64,000 bases of DNA. It comes from Rotaria macrura (lineage: Eukaryota; Rotifera; Eurotatoria; Philodinida; Philodinidae). The notes below the pieces were generated by a model. The model made no database searches. It was not told where the DNA came from and saw nothing but the letters and a program-made list of their open reading frames with translations. The DNA is taken from assembly GCA_900239685.1 (NCBI GenBank), contig OENT01000504.1, positions 1 to 64,000 on the forward strand. The letters run 5' to 3'. Made by a program: the position numbers and the translations under genes. Below, one piece after another: positions 1 to 13,069 of the stretch (position 1 is its first letter; each line of letters starts with the position of its first letter).

Positions 1-50
1 AATTGTTCGCGACGAATTGATCGCGACGAATTGTTCGTCGACGAATTGAA
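1..50. repeat. Degenerate CGACGAATTG repeat at window edge
   Basis: About four imperfect copies of a unit like CGACGAATTGWTCG run from the first base and probably continue outside the window. A related unit (CGAAAATTGATCG) forms the fold-back in the large intron of the KLHL20 gene near 19.0-19.5 kb, so the two may be copies of one repeat family. Seen directly; the family link is inferred. Confidence 0.5.
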
Positions 51-507
51 CTAGTGCCTTGACCACCATCAGTTACGCGTACAGTCAAAGTAGTTCCATC
101 GTATTTAACAAGTTAAGTTCTATGAGAATGGCGTTGGTGGTTTGTTGTTCGCTATCTTTTTCCTCAGTCTTTCTTTATTTTGCAACTATTGATGGATATA
201 AAATTGTATGGGACTAAAAATTCTTTACCAGTTTTCCAGATTAGTGGAATATTCATTAAACATAATGATTAAGAATCTGTTGTAGATATACTCTCCATCC
301 CTCAATAGTTTCGCTTTGCTATTCGTTTGGTCTCTGTAAAAGATATTATATAAATAATACAAAATGGCACCAACTATGGCACGCATTACAATGGGAAATA
401 GTGATTTTACTTTATGTTGATAATATATTCTGATATAGAAGTGATCTCATGCAATACATTCGGGAAATTTTTTGATGAATCTTATCTCAAATAGAACCCT
501 GTATGTT

Positions 508-566
508 GTTGATAACCTGCCCTGCCATGTCAGGACAGGGTAGGTTTCAGGGTACCAGTATAGCGT
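508..566. repeat. CCTGCCCTG palindrome with CCCTA-type repeat
   Basis: A hairpin-forming segment reads CCTGCCCTGCCATG followed by its near inverse, then GGTAGG and GGTACC motifs. The base composition is strikingly G/C-rich compared with the flanks. It resembles the CCCTA clusters near 1.2 and 2.4 kb and may be the left edge of the same decayed element. Confidence 0.4.
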
Positions 567-1139
567 AACCTACTACTAATATTATGTAATAGATGTAGTA
601 GACCTCTTTCCAGAATTATTTGATAAGCAAAGGCTAAAACTGATAGTGAATAAAAAGTCAAGTTAGCTTGGTCGCAAATGCATTCAATAGAAATAATAGA
701 TATGTGCTTTAGTAGTATGTTTTTTATGTTTATGAACATCTACAATTAATTCTATTGTACATATATTACTTTTCTGATTTTCAGCTTTATTATTTTTATT
801 CTTTTTTCCATTATTATGATTACTTTATCGTCAGAAAGAATAAAGACATGCTGCACTATCAATAACATGCTCTAGTATATATTCTTAAGACGAACATTGT
901 GAATAATTCATATTCAAAATTCCTGCACGTTCGGCTATACCAGAGCGTGTTTTTAGCTCATCAGGTCGGATATTTGAGAAAAGAAGACAATTTTGAAATC
1001 CCGATATTGTTAATGATATTTTAATGATAAGAAGTTTTCGAAATGAATGATTTCGTGCTTTTTGTTTTGTAATTGAAACAAACTGAATGAAACTGCATAA
1101 TACAATCATGTGAAAGTTCGAATTTTTCTCACATATAAA

Positions 1140-1252
1140 AAATTACAGGGCAGGTCCAGGTTGCCCGAATTAGAGTACTGCAAGGGTATGAATTTCGTTA
1201 CCCTACCCTACCCTACGAAAGTCGTACCCTAGCCCTACCCTACTAAATTTAA
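1140..1252. repeat. TACCC pentamer cluster, copy 1
   Basis: Runs of TACCC appear as TACCCTACCCTACCCTACG, then the palindrome CGAAAGTCG, then CCCTAGCCCTACCC. The same arrangement (TACCC run, CGAnAGTCG, TACCCTAGCCCTACCC) recurs near 2.4 kb, so this is a dispersed repeat and not a simple satellite. It resembles the general CCCTAA telomere motif but lacks its regular period. Confidence 0.6.
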
Positions 1253-2374
1253 AAATTACAAAAATCGTATACCGTGCATGACTTCAGTGTACCTTAATCG
1301 AGAATTCCTTACTGAATTCTCAGGGAGCCCCTAATAAAAAACCAGGAATCACGTTAGGGAGTCCTTGGGGATTTATAAGCGGGGTTGCAGGGTGTATAAA
1401 GGGGGTAATTGCTTAAGTGACTTGTGAGTGTCTCACATATGGCAGTGCCCTATAATATGTACCAATTTCATTATCTTGCTACTCGACTTCCTCCGAAAAA
1501 TCTCTAAATTGTTAGAAAATCTGGCAGGCATTACAAAATGAGTTTAGAGATTTCTAAAGAAATACCATAAAATCTGCCCTAAAATCCACTAATTTGCGTT
1601 ACGACCATGATTTTTTTGTACATTTATTTTGAGCCAAAATTCGTTTTTATGGAAAAATTTACCATGTTTTTAAAAGGACTTTCTACTTAATCCTTTCAGC
1701 AGGCGCGGATAAGTTCTGCTGGTCTAATATTAACTTATGTCCATGAGATGAGTAATCGGTGATAGAGCTCAGGTAGAAGGTTCCAATGATTTTTATCACT
1801 TACAAAAAATTGATTTTAAAAGTAAATGATTATTTCCTTTCAAAACTTGATTTTCATTCACATTCTCAGTAGTGCGAAAGAAAACGGGGAATTTATACCT
1901 GCACTCCCTCATAAATCCTCGGGGAATCCTATCATGAGTCTCCAAGGATTTTTTCTTTTTGCGTATGATCAGAAATTCGGGGACTCCCTAGCAATTTCTA
2001 CGAGTCTACAGAGACTCACTGGGGATTGAATATTTTTTTCGAGCATTTCCTGGGATTTGTTAAGTGATTCTTGACTAGGGTATTTATTTATGAAATTATG
2101 TAGTTAAATTTCAGAAATCTGTATAATATTATACAAAGAATATCACAAACAATATGAAAAGGAGAAAAGTAGTACTGCATGAACCACGAATATTGAAAAC
2201 AATATCGACAAAGAACAAAAAAAGCCATAAACAACTGTTGTCGTGTATTATTGACTGACACAAAGTAATTATTTAATAGGTATTTCCTCATTATTGCCCC
2301 ATGAATAGAAGATATTGTTCAATACTGCAGGTTATCCGACGTCGGACGTGTAAACAGGCCAGATAAAAATAATG

Positions 2375-2512
2375 AAAATTTTACCCTGCAATACCCTACA
2401 GTTTTCAAAACGATACCCCAGCCCTACCCTACCCTACGAGAGTCGTACCCTAGCCCTACCCTATCCTAGGGTAGGGTATAGGGTAGGGTAGGGCTGCAGG
2501 TCTCTAGCCCGA
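2375..2512. repeat. TACCC pentamer cluster, copy 2, with inverted run
   Basis: The core of copy 1 is repeated (TACCCTACCCTACGAGAGTCG then TACCCTAGCCCTACCC) and is directly followed by its inverse (GGGTAGGGTATAGGGTAGGG), so the segment can fold into a long G/C-rich hairpin. Flanking CTGCAGG/CCTGCAG halves extend the symmetry. Confidence 0.6.
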
Positions 2513-4699
2513 ATCTTGTAACCTGCAGCCCTCTAATCTCAAAATAAATCCTATAACTGATATTTCTGGGTGGTAATAACCATTGATGTCATCAAACTAC
2601 TTTGATCTCCAAAACTAAACATTTTTTTATGAATATTTTCCAAAAAGAAGATTATAAAGATCGAAAAACCGTGCAGACCTGTCATTTGTTAAATAAGTTG
2701 TTTTTACTGGCTAGTCAAGAATCCAAGATGGGACTGAACCAGACCGACCGTTTCTCTTTACCTCTTACAAGTCTGCTGTAAGGATAACTATCTTAAGTGG
2801 GGGCTGTGTTTATGTTGGAGGGGAGTGAGGAGCATCAAAGACTTCGCTATTAAACTTTCACTCACTATTTTCTTCAAAAACATATGTGAGTTCCATAAAA
2901 CGTAAGGGTTATGAATAAGACACCGTCACTTATGAGATGCGTCTTAGTAATAGACGCCAGCATGCTCATAAAAGCTCCGTGGTCGAATGATATGAAATTT
3001 GAAGCGCTAACTAACTAGAGCGATAATACATCCTTGAATGTTCTACAATTGAACTTCATAACGCTTTAGGTTACGTCGAAAGTTGATGAATCGTATGGGA
3101 TGATAGTGTTCATTAGACATTTGCATTAAACAAAAGATTTGTCGCTATGTAGCTAAATTCAATATACGTATTTCTCGTTATTCGTTTTCTGAAACTTACT
3201 GATGTTCATGGTCATCATAGTGGTAGTTCGATAAATTCGATTCGATGCCGAGTGAGCATGTGTTATAATTTAATAGCCCAGATGAGTTATTCTTCTCACT
3301 ATAATATGATTCTTGTAATACCAGCGACACAAAACTGCCTGTTAGTTGACCAAAAAGAACAAGATATATGGTATAAGTAAAACTATATTTAAGACAGCTC
3401 CAAAGGCCAAAGATCAACATGAGATGATCGGTCGAATCAGCGAAACGGAACTAAATTACAGAAGAGAGATTCAAATTGATGGGATGCTGTCGTCTTATCA
3501 TTATTCTTACTAGTTGCAGAAACCAAAGTGGTGTTTCATTGTTGCTATCGTTATCATCAAAAATCGTTTGATAATCGTCGTGCAAGCGTTTACCAAGGAA
3601 ATTTCGAAACAAATTCGCTATCCTAGAAAGCAGAAGAGCCTTCTGTTTCACCTACTAGCCTGGTTATTACTTTATTTTTATTATGTTTTTCTTTTTATAA
3701 TAAAAGGTAAATATAAATGAAAGCTTTATCTTTATAGAATAAAGATAAACAAATAAATCGTTAATATTTAAAAATTTACGACAGATAAAATGTTTCTGCT
3801 CATAAAACAAAGACACAAAAAGTGATAAAGCGAGGGTTTTTTGTAAGAATTCAATCGTTGACTGTTACGAAATAGCTCCCTGAAAGTTATGAAGCCACGT
3901 ATAATATCAAAATAACCAGAAAATGTATTTTATACACATTTTTCATGTATCAACTTGATCCCTTGATAAGATTACATCTCAGAGCAATATTAGTGATAAG
4001 AAAAACTATTTATAAACGCATGTTGCTGTTTTTACATTAATTATCTGTCTGTTTATCTATCAGAAAAAAATCTTTCTTTATTATTTATTTTATAAATATA
4101 AACATTGCATTGATATTTAACTCATAAAGTAAAAATTGATTAATGTTCATAGTTGTGGAAAAAAAACGTTCCATACTTTTCGATTGTTCGCGTTTTTGTT
4201 TTGGATTCAATATCATCATGTGATGAAGAGCCGGATTGTGATCGTAATAGTTGAGTAGCACTCATATTTTAAAATACATACAAGTTAATGTTCTAAGCCA
4301 TGCATAAAATAATCGATGATGATTTGGTTGAATAAGCACATATAGCCACTACTGTCATTGAGAAGAAAATTAATAATGCGACAGAACGAGTAAGAAATAC
4401 TATCTTTTGTGCTTAGACAGTCTCCATTAGTCGATTTTCTTTCTATCAGATCCATGTGCAACTACAACGAAATTGCAACGTAGCTACGCATAACTACGAT
4501 TGTACTGTGATCCATACTGCTTAAAAACTATTTTAGAAATGAAAATTAGAATTATAAAGAATTTTGAAAAAATCGAAAAACAACAAAAAACGAGAAATGA
4601 AAATATTTAAGACCTAGAAATTAAAATAGGAAATAAATCTTTATAGAAATTTTTCAAATTTGTATAAAAAATGTTTTTAAAAATTAAAAATAAATAAAC

Positions 4700-4758
4700 A
4701 ATGGGTGTGGGTGTGAGGAATAGTTAGAAAACCTACGCCGAACCGCACACACCCGCGT
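4700..4758. repeat. Telomere-like TGTGGG island, inverted pair
   Basis: GGGTGTGGGTGTG is followed some 25 nt later by CACACACCCGCG, an inverse partner, so the island can form a hairpin. The hexamer TGTGGG is the telomere repeat reported for Adineta vaga (established knowledge); here it lies inside the sequence and is only two units long. Confidence 0.45.
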
Positions 4759-5615
4759 CCTTGAATAATTATGAATACAAGAAGTATATAGAAAGTTTGT
4801 CATCTAGCGATTAACTTTAACGATGAAGAGTTGCTATTTCAACCAATATTTTGTAGTTGTTTTGGTCACTTATCTCAAGTTGACGTTATAGATTTTCAGA
4901 TAGGTAAAAGCCGCGTAAAATGCAGCAAATAAAAACAAGAATTTAAGTATGAATCAGTTTTTTCGAATGAATACTGATATAATTGGTGGTAGAAAGTTAG
5001 AAATGTTCTAATTTCTGAGGAGCAACACTGCCAAAACTACTGATACACGAGCAAGTCATTTCTAAGAAACTTCGGTAATCAATGACTCATAAGGAAAAGA
5101 TTTCTGAAGCTTTCGTTAATTATCAGTGCAGGAGAGGAACTGATGTCTGCCAAATTTTCAGAATAATTGATTCATAGTAACAAGATGTCAAGGAAATAAT
5201 ATGTGACAATATAGATATTTTCAAAAAGGTGCAGAAATTTCTAAATTTTCTTTATAATCGATATGCTTAAATCAAATAATAAGTCTGTATAAGTAAAGAA
5301 GTGCATTTTGAAACCTATTCGAATTTTCTGTTATTTCCAAAATTCCACAATACCTTATGAATTTACACTACGCGAGGACATATGCCAAACATACATTGAG
5401 TAATTTCGAAAAATAACAAATATAGGAATTTTACGATTTTCTGAGAAAGTCTTTCTACTCAATCGGCAATTGGGGAAATTTCCCACAAACTATCTTTAAA
5501 ATTTAATGATAATCACAAAAAGTTCTTTTTGACTATTAGTGAATAATCAAGTTTGTTAGAAACTACTTTCTCATTTATTGATACTTCGTAGATTTTATGT
5601 TCCGTGAATCTGGGC

Positions 5616-5722
5616 ATAAGGGTGTGGGTGTGGTGGAGTTAGTGTGATTGTTGTCAAGAAGAATATTCACACACCGTATTCACACTCAGACTCACACTAG
5701 CAGTCACTACACACGCCAATAC
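5616..5722. repeat. Telomere-like TGTGGG island, inverted pair
   Basis: GGGTGTGGGTGTGGTGG is followed within 100 nt by a run of CACAC/CACACTC-type motifs on the opposite sense. The arrangement (G-rich arm, short spacer, C-rich arm) is the same as at 4.7 kb and 40.5 kb. Confidence 0.4.
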
Positions 5723-8220
5723 TGTCACCATTGTATGCATCTTGAATATATAATACGATCCGTTTCTTGAGTGTTGCTGCCAAGCTGAGTGAAAATTCAT
5801 CCAAATATTTATTTGTTCTTATACTTTCGACTGGGATAAACAAATCACTTTTCACGTGATCGTTTTCTAGAAACGAAGTATGTTGAAGGAAAATTCTAAA
5901 TTTTAATATTTAGAATAGACAACACTAGAATACACATATAACCTGTTAGATAGATAGGCGGAACTAAAAACGAACAAAGAAGGTGGAAAACGAACAAAAA
6001 TATCAAATAAGTGCTTGTGCTTATCATTTTAACCAGTGTTGTACATGGCTAAAAAATGAATCGAAGATTTGACATGTTCTATTTTTTCTTAGGAAACGAC
6101 GTTTTTTGGACTTAAATGGCAGCGTAGCATAATGGGCATGATGAGCAAAACGCACGTGAAGAGCGATGCAGTGTTTCTCACTTCATCCCAGCCGCCCTGG
6201 AAAGGAATATGTTGTAAGTCATTGAGCGATACCAAATGTCCTTGATACCTATAAGACCGATTATTCAGATCATGTTCATTGTCAAATTCCAAGAAAAGTG
6301 CGTAGATTTCAGGAACCAAATTTCTTTTCCACAAATTGATTCCGTCTTACCTCTAAATATTTTCTAAACAAAAACAGAATCAATTACCACAGCTCAAAAT
6401 TGGTTTTCTGAAATTGATTCCGTATTCGAACAGTGATAAGCTCTAGCGAAAACGTGTAGACGGGTTCATACGTGACAATCCACTCGTAGCATGTATGTGT
6501 TAACGTTTGAGTCCATCTTTCGAATCCGTTTGCAATTCCCTGCTATGAGCTCTTCCGAGGATTACTCAGTGGTTTGCCGCATCTATTTGATGGTAGAGAA
6601 AGAATATGCTATTTTCGACATGGGGAAAGGGCGATGCCGAGTGAGTTTGTCCGAAGATTCGCTTTCACTCATGTAATAGAATGTCTAATTTTGAATATGT
6701 TGCTATAAAAATCAGGTGGTTTTTCTTTCTCTAATGTGCTGGTATAGTTGACCTCCAGTTGAGCAGATACGTTTCGAGAGAGCTGACAGTATTCATGAAA
6801 AGGTTGGTTGGAGGATAAAAACTCAGAAATCGAGTTAGGTTTAACTGCTTTATATCAATCAGAATGTTCCGGAAAGCTGATTTTATATATGAAGTTGTAT
6901 CGCATAACCGAAAAAGATGATTATTTCCGTGAGTCCTATTTTTCGGCTGGTAGTTCTTACTGATTTATGAGTTTCAACTGTCTTTATAGAAAACTCATGG
7001 GCTTATTGTTAATTATCTTTCCCTTTTTCAAATTCGATAGCCTATGTGGACCGTTATTTTACATTTCCATAGATTTATTTATGGGTTTCCAGAAATCTAT
7101 TATCTTCGGGAACAGTTTTTTAAATTTACGGCAAACCATTTGGTTTGGAGAAAGTCAAACACGATTTCCGTAAATTCAGTTTGGGTTCTCGAGAAATTTT
7201 GTTGTGTTGAAAATCAAAAGACTTTCCTGAAAACTCTTATACCGTATCATATGGAAAAGACATGATCATAAAATGAAATTTACTTCATATTTCATTTTTT
7301 TTAATTTTTTCATAATAACATATTCACTACTACTTCAAACTATGTATTGATCAATGTATAAAACAACAAATAACTAACTATCCATTAGAATTATATAGAT
7401 TGTCAAGCAATTTTTCTTCATACTGGTATGTAGGGGTGTCAGCATTCCCATTGCCAAGCGTTTCGTTCTCAAGGAACGGGAATGCATCTCAAAATTCTTT
7501 CTTAAGCATTATGTTCATACAGCGACAGTGGCATATATTTTTTTCGGACGGTTTTATGAGTTTATGTTAGGTATTCCCTGTTCCCAGGAACGGAACGCAA
7601 AAGGGAAACCGCTAGAGGTATGTCATGCATGAGAAGATTTTTTATTTGAAAAAGAAAATATCCATTAGTATTTATTAGAAGCATAGATGATCTCGTCGAT
7701 GATCAATACATAGATTTGTAGAATTGGCTAAATGGGATCATAAGTCAATCAAATAACAGAATCGATTTGAGAAAATTGATCTTGTATATGTTTAACAATG
7801 AAGCTGCACTCGAAGAAATATATCAATACAAAAATTGCCATCCATCGTCAACATTTGATCTGCTATGCATATTTCTATCGCTCCTTAGATTTCATCGGAT
7901 AGTGAATATTGATCTGAAATGATACTACCGTCATAGTTTCTTACCTAAACTGAAGAAATTAATATTATTAGTCAAAAAAAAACGATGATACGATTTTTGT
8001 TCTTGTTACTGAACACAAATAGTTGAACTAGACCGTTCTACTCATCTGATATCGTGTGTGCTGTTCAGATAGGGACGACAAGCGTAATTTTCATCCTTAT
8101 TCAACTATTATCATTGTAACAAGAACAATGACGTTATATCTATCATCGATGGTCAATAATTCAAATCGTATTTTTAATTCCCATCGCTTACTCCAGGAGT
8201 CCAACAAGAAGATATTGAGG

Positions 8221-8385
8221 AAATAATACTTGTGGCGTCACCAGAAAATTGTGGATGATTGGGCTCAGACGCCTGGTGGTGACGCTGAGCAACACCTGAT
8301 ATCAGCTTACTGATAACACTACTCAAAACCGGTGATGGGGCTCAGCCTCATCTGACCCCACCATGGTGATGCCACTAAATAATAC
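8221..8385. mobile_element. Short MITE with 9-bp target duplication
   Basis: The sequence AAATAATAC occurs at 8221-8229 and again at 8377-8385, flanking a 147-bp segment whose ends are inverse copies (GTGGCGTCACCA on the left, TGGTGATGCCAC on the right). This is what insertion of a non-autonomous DNA transposon leaves behind. A 9-bp duplication is typical of Mutator-like elements; one of 8 bp would point to hAT. No coding capacity. The segment is much richer in G+C than its surroundings. Confidence 0.65.
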
Positions 8386-9339
8386 CTCGTTCGCTTTTCA
8401 CCCCTAAGTCGTTAATATCGATTGTAATCAACTGGAAACTGTTGTAGCACCAAAAACAAATCGCCTCTCGGCGTGGATATAGAAGGAAATCTGCATCAAA
8501 AGTTGATGTATATTGTTCTATTCTCCCAATCGAAGATCATCCTTGAAAAGTAAACGTCGGAAATCATGGCAATCCTGGAATCAAATGTAATTTTTTTGTG
8601 TCAGTCGCCCGCGTCATCCTCTCACATTCAAGCTAAACATGACCCGACTTTGAATTTTTATCATCTTGTTTGATAATAAAATAATGAACAGCTGTAACAG
8701 TTGATTTTTTTTCGAATCTTTCATATCGGTCGTTTTTGACCATAGCTTTTCAGCTGTGGCAATATCATTCAACCATGTTGCAGCAAAAAATTATGCATGT
8801 AAATGTAATTTCACAAATGGAAGCAATTCTTTTTTTTTGAAAAGAAAATAGCTGCATAAGGATGAAAGTAGAAAAAAAAATTATTTTTATTTGAATACAA
8901 AGCAACATCACACAATCAATGCTCATATATTATAAAAGTACACGAGTCGCGAAAAATGCATTTTTTTAATTGCAGTAGATTGCGACTCACATCTATTGAT
9001 AAAAATTATTTGTGAGAGAATAATCAGGGAAGAGCGTAATTTTGTTTTTATTGTCTATACATGTTGATAAAATATTTGTTCTATGCGCGAAAGATGGGAA
9101 CAAAAATGTTTTTAGAGAAGTAAATTCAGTCATACAAAAGTTTTAGCTAGAGATGGTGATACTTATATTATTACTTCTCATGTTATGTACACTAATTATT
9201 AACGCGTCTTATTCAACTTTTGATTGTTTACATGCTTATTTAATCGATCGTGGCAAACAGACTGGGCTAGACTTTACATTTAGAATTCTCATTATAATTC
9301 CTTATTGTAGATGACCTGATCAAAATGAAGATGAACAAC

Positions 9340-10820
9340 ATGTCTCAGACATGCAAGAGAAATTACTCGAATGGTTTGCACCTATTGATATTGCAGAAAA
9401 ATTTGAGATGAATACCAATAGTGCAGATGAGTTTTACAATTGTTCATCGCCTTGGTTTGGTACTAAGTGTCAATATAGATCCGTCTATGATTCATCATCT
9501 TTGTCATTCAATGATGCAATTAGTTCTTTTTTCAATGAGATCAAAAGAACAGGAGTTTTATTAAAATTAGTGGAACATGTTATCGATTTTTCATGGGTTG
9601 TAACAAAGGATCCCGGAATATTTTAACATAAAAATACAATCAAAACAACGTTGTCTATCCATCAATGATCTTGTTAATAATACCTTTTCTGAATGTGAAT
9701 ATTTAAGACGGACAACTCATGTGCATGTGATACGAATCGATTTCCGAATTGTTTTTTATTTAATCATGCTTATGAATCATGATTATCAAGGTGTTAGACA
9801 TTGGTAAAATGGTGGTCGATGTTTTCAGAATGATCAAACATGTCCAACGAAATCCCCTTGTATATGTCTCGATTGTTAATATGAAAGCAGATATCAATTT
9901 TCAACTAAAGGTTTCATCTTCTCACTTGATTCAATTCTTGGATATGATATTAAGCTAAATGCTTCAGTCGATCGACCACCATTCATTACAAAAATAAGTA
10001 TTATTATAGGTACGATTTTACACATATTAGATTTCATCAATGGATTATTATCTATTCCTACATTTTACAGAAAGAATACAAGACAAGTTGGCACGGGTTA
10101 TTATCTGTTTGTCTCGTCGATAACTTCAATATTAACAATACGTATGTTAGTCACAAATGTCTTTAATAACTAATCGATCAATTGTTTATTTGAATTGTTT
10201 CGATTTATATTACTCTTAAGATTCTTTTATCATCAAATGCATGGTTACCTGCGCGTGTATCTAGTGAACGGATGATAAGCGTTATAAAAAGTGTTCATTT
10301 TCGTCAACGAAAACTTAAACATTTATCAAAACGGATCATTGTTTGTGTATTCATTTTCATAATACTTACTCACATTCATGATTATATTCATCGTCAATTG
10401 ATCGATGATACAAATATAGACGAACATCGAATCTGACTTTTAGTTCAATATTCCCGATCTCTTAGAACTTACAATTCATGTATTACACTTTTTCATTTTT
10501 TAACTCCGTTTTCAATATATGTTATATCTTTCAATCGTACTAGTGTTCAACCGGATCAATCATTTAAACAACATTCTCAACGTCAGTTCAATAAGCATGG
10601 GAATCTTTTCATTGCACCGTGTATGTTTATAGTATTGTCTTTACCTCGATTCATCATTTCATTTACAAGTGGATGTATGAGATCATCACGTCGACCATGG
10701 TTGACATTATGTACAAAAGGCGTATTTTCCAACAATCAGTCACCGGTTCAAACTTATTTCCAATTACATATAGCTCACTTGAAACTATGCACTACATTCA
10801 TGATATCAGTCCATCGTAAA
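9340..10820 (+). pseudogene. Decayed EGF-like + seven-helix receptor (GPCR) pseudogene
   Basis: Fragments in several frames line up with one receptor architecture. First comes an extracellular part with FYNCSSPWFGTKCQY (9351-9626). Then an EGF-like module near 9810-9950 (NGGRCFQNDQTC, then PTKSPCICLDC, a stop, and FIFSLDSILGYDIKLN). Then membrane segments: IIIGTILHILDFINGLLSI near 10.0 kb, a WLPARVSSERMISVIKSVHF stretch near 10.25 kb, a TGA at about 10436, and further helices to about 10820 including APCMFIVLSLPRFIISF. At least two in-frame stops and frame changes show it is dead. Intact relatives of this EGF/LDL-A/7TM type are abundant in bdelloids (family knowledge). Its ligand is unknown. 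Confidence 0.7.
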
Positions 10821-11606
10821 ATTAATAAATCACGTCACATTGATAGTGTGAGAAGAATATCTATGGAAATATCCATTCTTCATGTGTACTTTGTTTGCTG
10901 ATTAAATGAATTAACCGACATCCATTATGATTTTAAAAGAGAATACATTAAAAATTAATCAGAAGAGAAGTATTTTTCATAGCCTTGCATCGCAATTACT
11001 TGTTTACAATACAGAAATCAGTAGGTACATCCTCTTGTTCGTTTATCTCTGTGGATGTTGCTGCTGCTGTTTTAACAGTAGAATTACGACTGTCAGTGCA
11101 TTGAAACACGTTGCTAACAATTATATTAACAAAGGTAATTCTGGATAGTTGTGACGTTTTAAATATATCCATCGGGCTTTTGATTTATTTAAGTAGAGTA
11201 GCTTGTTCGTTATTATCGTGGAAGGTAGACAAAAACTCAGAAAAACGACATTTCCAAAAAAAGCTCACGATAATTAGTTAAACCTTTATCTTTCTTTATT
11301 TGAAATTTTTTCATCAAATCAAAATACGAATTGACCATGTCTGAGTGCAAGCGATAATTTTCATCCAGACACTGTATTGAATAATATATTAATGAACATG
11401 TTATGTGAAAAACTTTCTTGACAATCACTTGGCTCCACGAAAGACTAAGAAATATTCGGATATTAACCAATGGAGAATCTTAAATACTGACACTTGCTTA
11501 CAATGAAAAATGAAATTATTCAGTTCTTGCTTCGGTACAATTCATTCTTAAGGTTAGTATCTTTACAAACACGACGGGATTTATTTCAAATGATGAAATG
11601 AAAAAT
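10821..11606. other. No supported gene
   Basis: This stretch separates the receptor pseudogene from the STI1-motif gene. An open frame at 10927-11148 (+) contains a short cysteine cluster but no recognisable domain. An open frame at 11237-11470 (-) is equally featureless. Possibly 3' debris of the receptor and the 3' flank of the next gene. Confidence 0.4.
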
Positions 11607-12320
11607 TTATTTGAACATCTTTTTAAGTTTATCAGACCACCCTTGTGTTGTAGAATCATTAGTTTGTATATTTTTATCTTTTTTCGTTGCATCATATGTA
11701 AAATCATATTTTGGTAACGAGTTCTGTTGAATTTCACTTTTCTTATCTTTTCCTGATGGAGGCATCAAAAGACCCATGACGTTGGAGAGAGCACTCATAG
11801 GATTGGCACTATCTTTAGCATTGAAGACACCAGCAGCAGCCAACAGTTTAACGACTTCTAGCAATTTATTACGAATTTCGCTATCTGCAAGCATAGCCAA
11901 ATCTTGAATAGAAAAATAAATAGATGATGATGTTTCAATGATACAATATTGATGTATGCATTTTGACTAACTTGGCTGTTTCGTTGGATTACTTAAGTCG
12001 ATATACCCTTTTTTAGCCATTGTCATCATTAAATCTTGTACGGCATGCATAATTTTCGGATCTTTTTTGATAGCTTGTAAAAATGCCATTGCTTTTGGAT
12101 TTTTTGAAATCTCATCCATCATTTGTTGCATATTTGGAAAATTATGATGAATTGGAGATAAGGATAGAGTACGAACTAGAGGAGACGAGGTACGAGTGAA
12201 AGATACTAACAGAGAATTAGAAACACGAGAGTATAAAATCGGAATCAACCGACGAACACCGAAAGAAAACATTTCGATAAATCGACTAGAAAAAATAGTA
12301 TTATCAAAAAATCTGTACAT
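11607..12320 (-). CDS. STI1-motif protein with mitochondrial-type N-terminus
   Basis: Two exons, 12320-11972 and 11902-11607, joined across a 69-nt intron (GTTAGT...TTCAAG) that restores one frame of 214 codons. The first 60 residues are rich in Arg, Ser and hydrophobics with hardly any acids, as in a mitochondrial presequence. A second ATG at 12272 (MFSFGVRRLIPILYSR) gives a cleaner presequence and a 198-residue protein, and may be the true start. The segment MQQMMDEISKNP...KKDPKIMHAVQDL resembles the STI1/heat-shock chaperonin-binding helix pairs, which contact Hsp70/Hsp90 clients or partners. A second helical part follows (NKLLEVVKLLAAAGVF). The C-terminus is polar and lysine-rich, ending KLKKMFK. 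I do not recognise an orthologue; a co-chaperone-like role in mitochondria is inference. Confidence 0.65.
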
Positions 12321-13069
12321 CAATATTTCCAGTAGACGATGGATTGGTTCGGTCTATGCACTTATTTGAAAACGGACGATAGATATCGCTCTAAATCCAA
12401 CGTAATTTTGGTGTAGTATATATTCAAGTCTATAGATGAAATAGTTGAACAGTCATGATTATTATAAGCATTGAAATACACAAGCTTCGTTTTTATTTCC
12501 ATCATGAATCATTCGTCTTCTGAAGAGTTAACATCGGTGTCATGAAGGCTGTCAATATTCATCACAGAAATCTCCTACCAAATTAGAAAAATAGGGTGCA
12601 TAAAAGTGCTTGCGATGTTGAAAATTCGGTTTTGTGACAAGAGAAAACAAAAGCAACTATGAATTCGATATTTTTGAAAGGCCCGAAGCCAGACACAAAA
12701 ATCGTCGAAACACTTCTATTTTGACTTGTTGGATTGCTGTTGAAACTAAAAGGTCAGCTAACACGTAAGCTAAAGCTCAGCTATCTAAATATTTAATTCT
12801 GGGATAATCTTGCTGTAAAATAAGATATAAATAACAGTATATTAAACATTTTTTGTATAGAGGAGAACTTGTTCAAAAGTCATCCTTTTAGATGATCTGT
12901 AACTTTCAAATGCAGTTCGCTTTTGCATGTTGATCAAGAGCATTCCAAAGTATGCGTATCACTAAAAGAACAGAGACTGGTCAGTTATTCTTTTGCATCC
13001 GGAGCAGACGGGGATAAATCTATTCTAAAAAATGTTCGGTTTGCACATATCGCTAAAAATGTACAATAT
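12321..13069. other. Intergenic, nothing recognised
   Basis: Sequence between two minus-strand genes; it should contain the promoter and 5' end of the STI1-motif gene and the 3' end of the hydroxylase gene. No repeat, RNA gene or coding signal seen. Confidence 0.4.

Larger units (their letters stand above)
51..9340. other. Gene-poor AT-rich stretch
   Basis: I see no coding region that I can support. Short open frames exist, for example about 6089-6334 on the minus strand and 6491-6676 on the plus strand, but they lack recognisable motifs and convincing splice sites. The stretch holds the CCCTA-type clusters, two telomere-like islands (near 4.7 and 5.6 kb) and one short transposon (8.2 kb), which are listed separately. 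A pair of short inverted segments rich in GGAAC/CGTTC lies near 7.43-7.61 kb and may be another decayed element. Confidence 0.5.

Noticed and set aside
6089-6676. Open frames of 60-81 codons on both strands
   Set aside because: No domain, no splice context and no sign of conservation that I can see.
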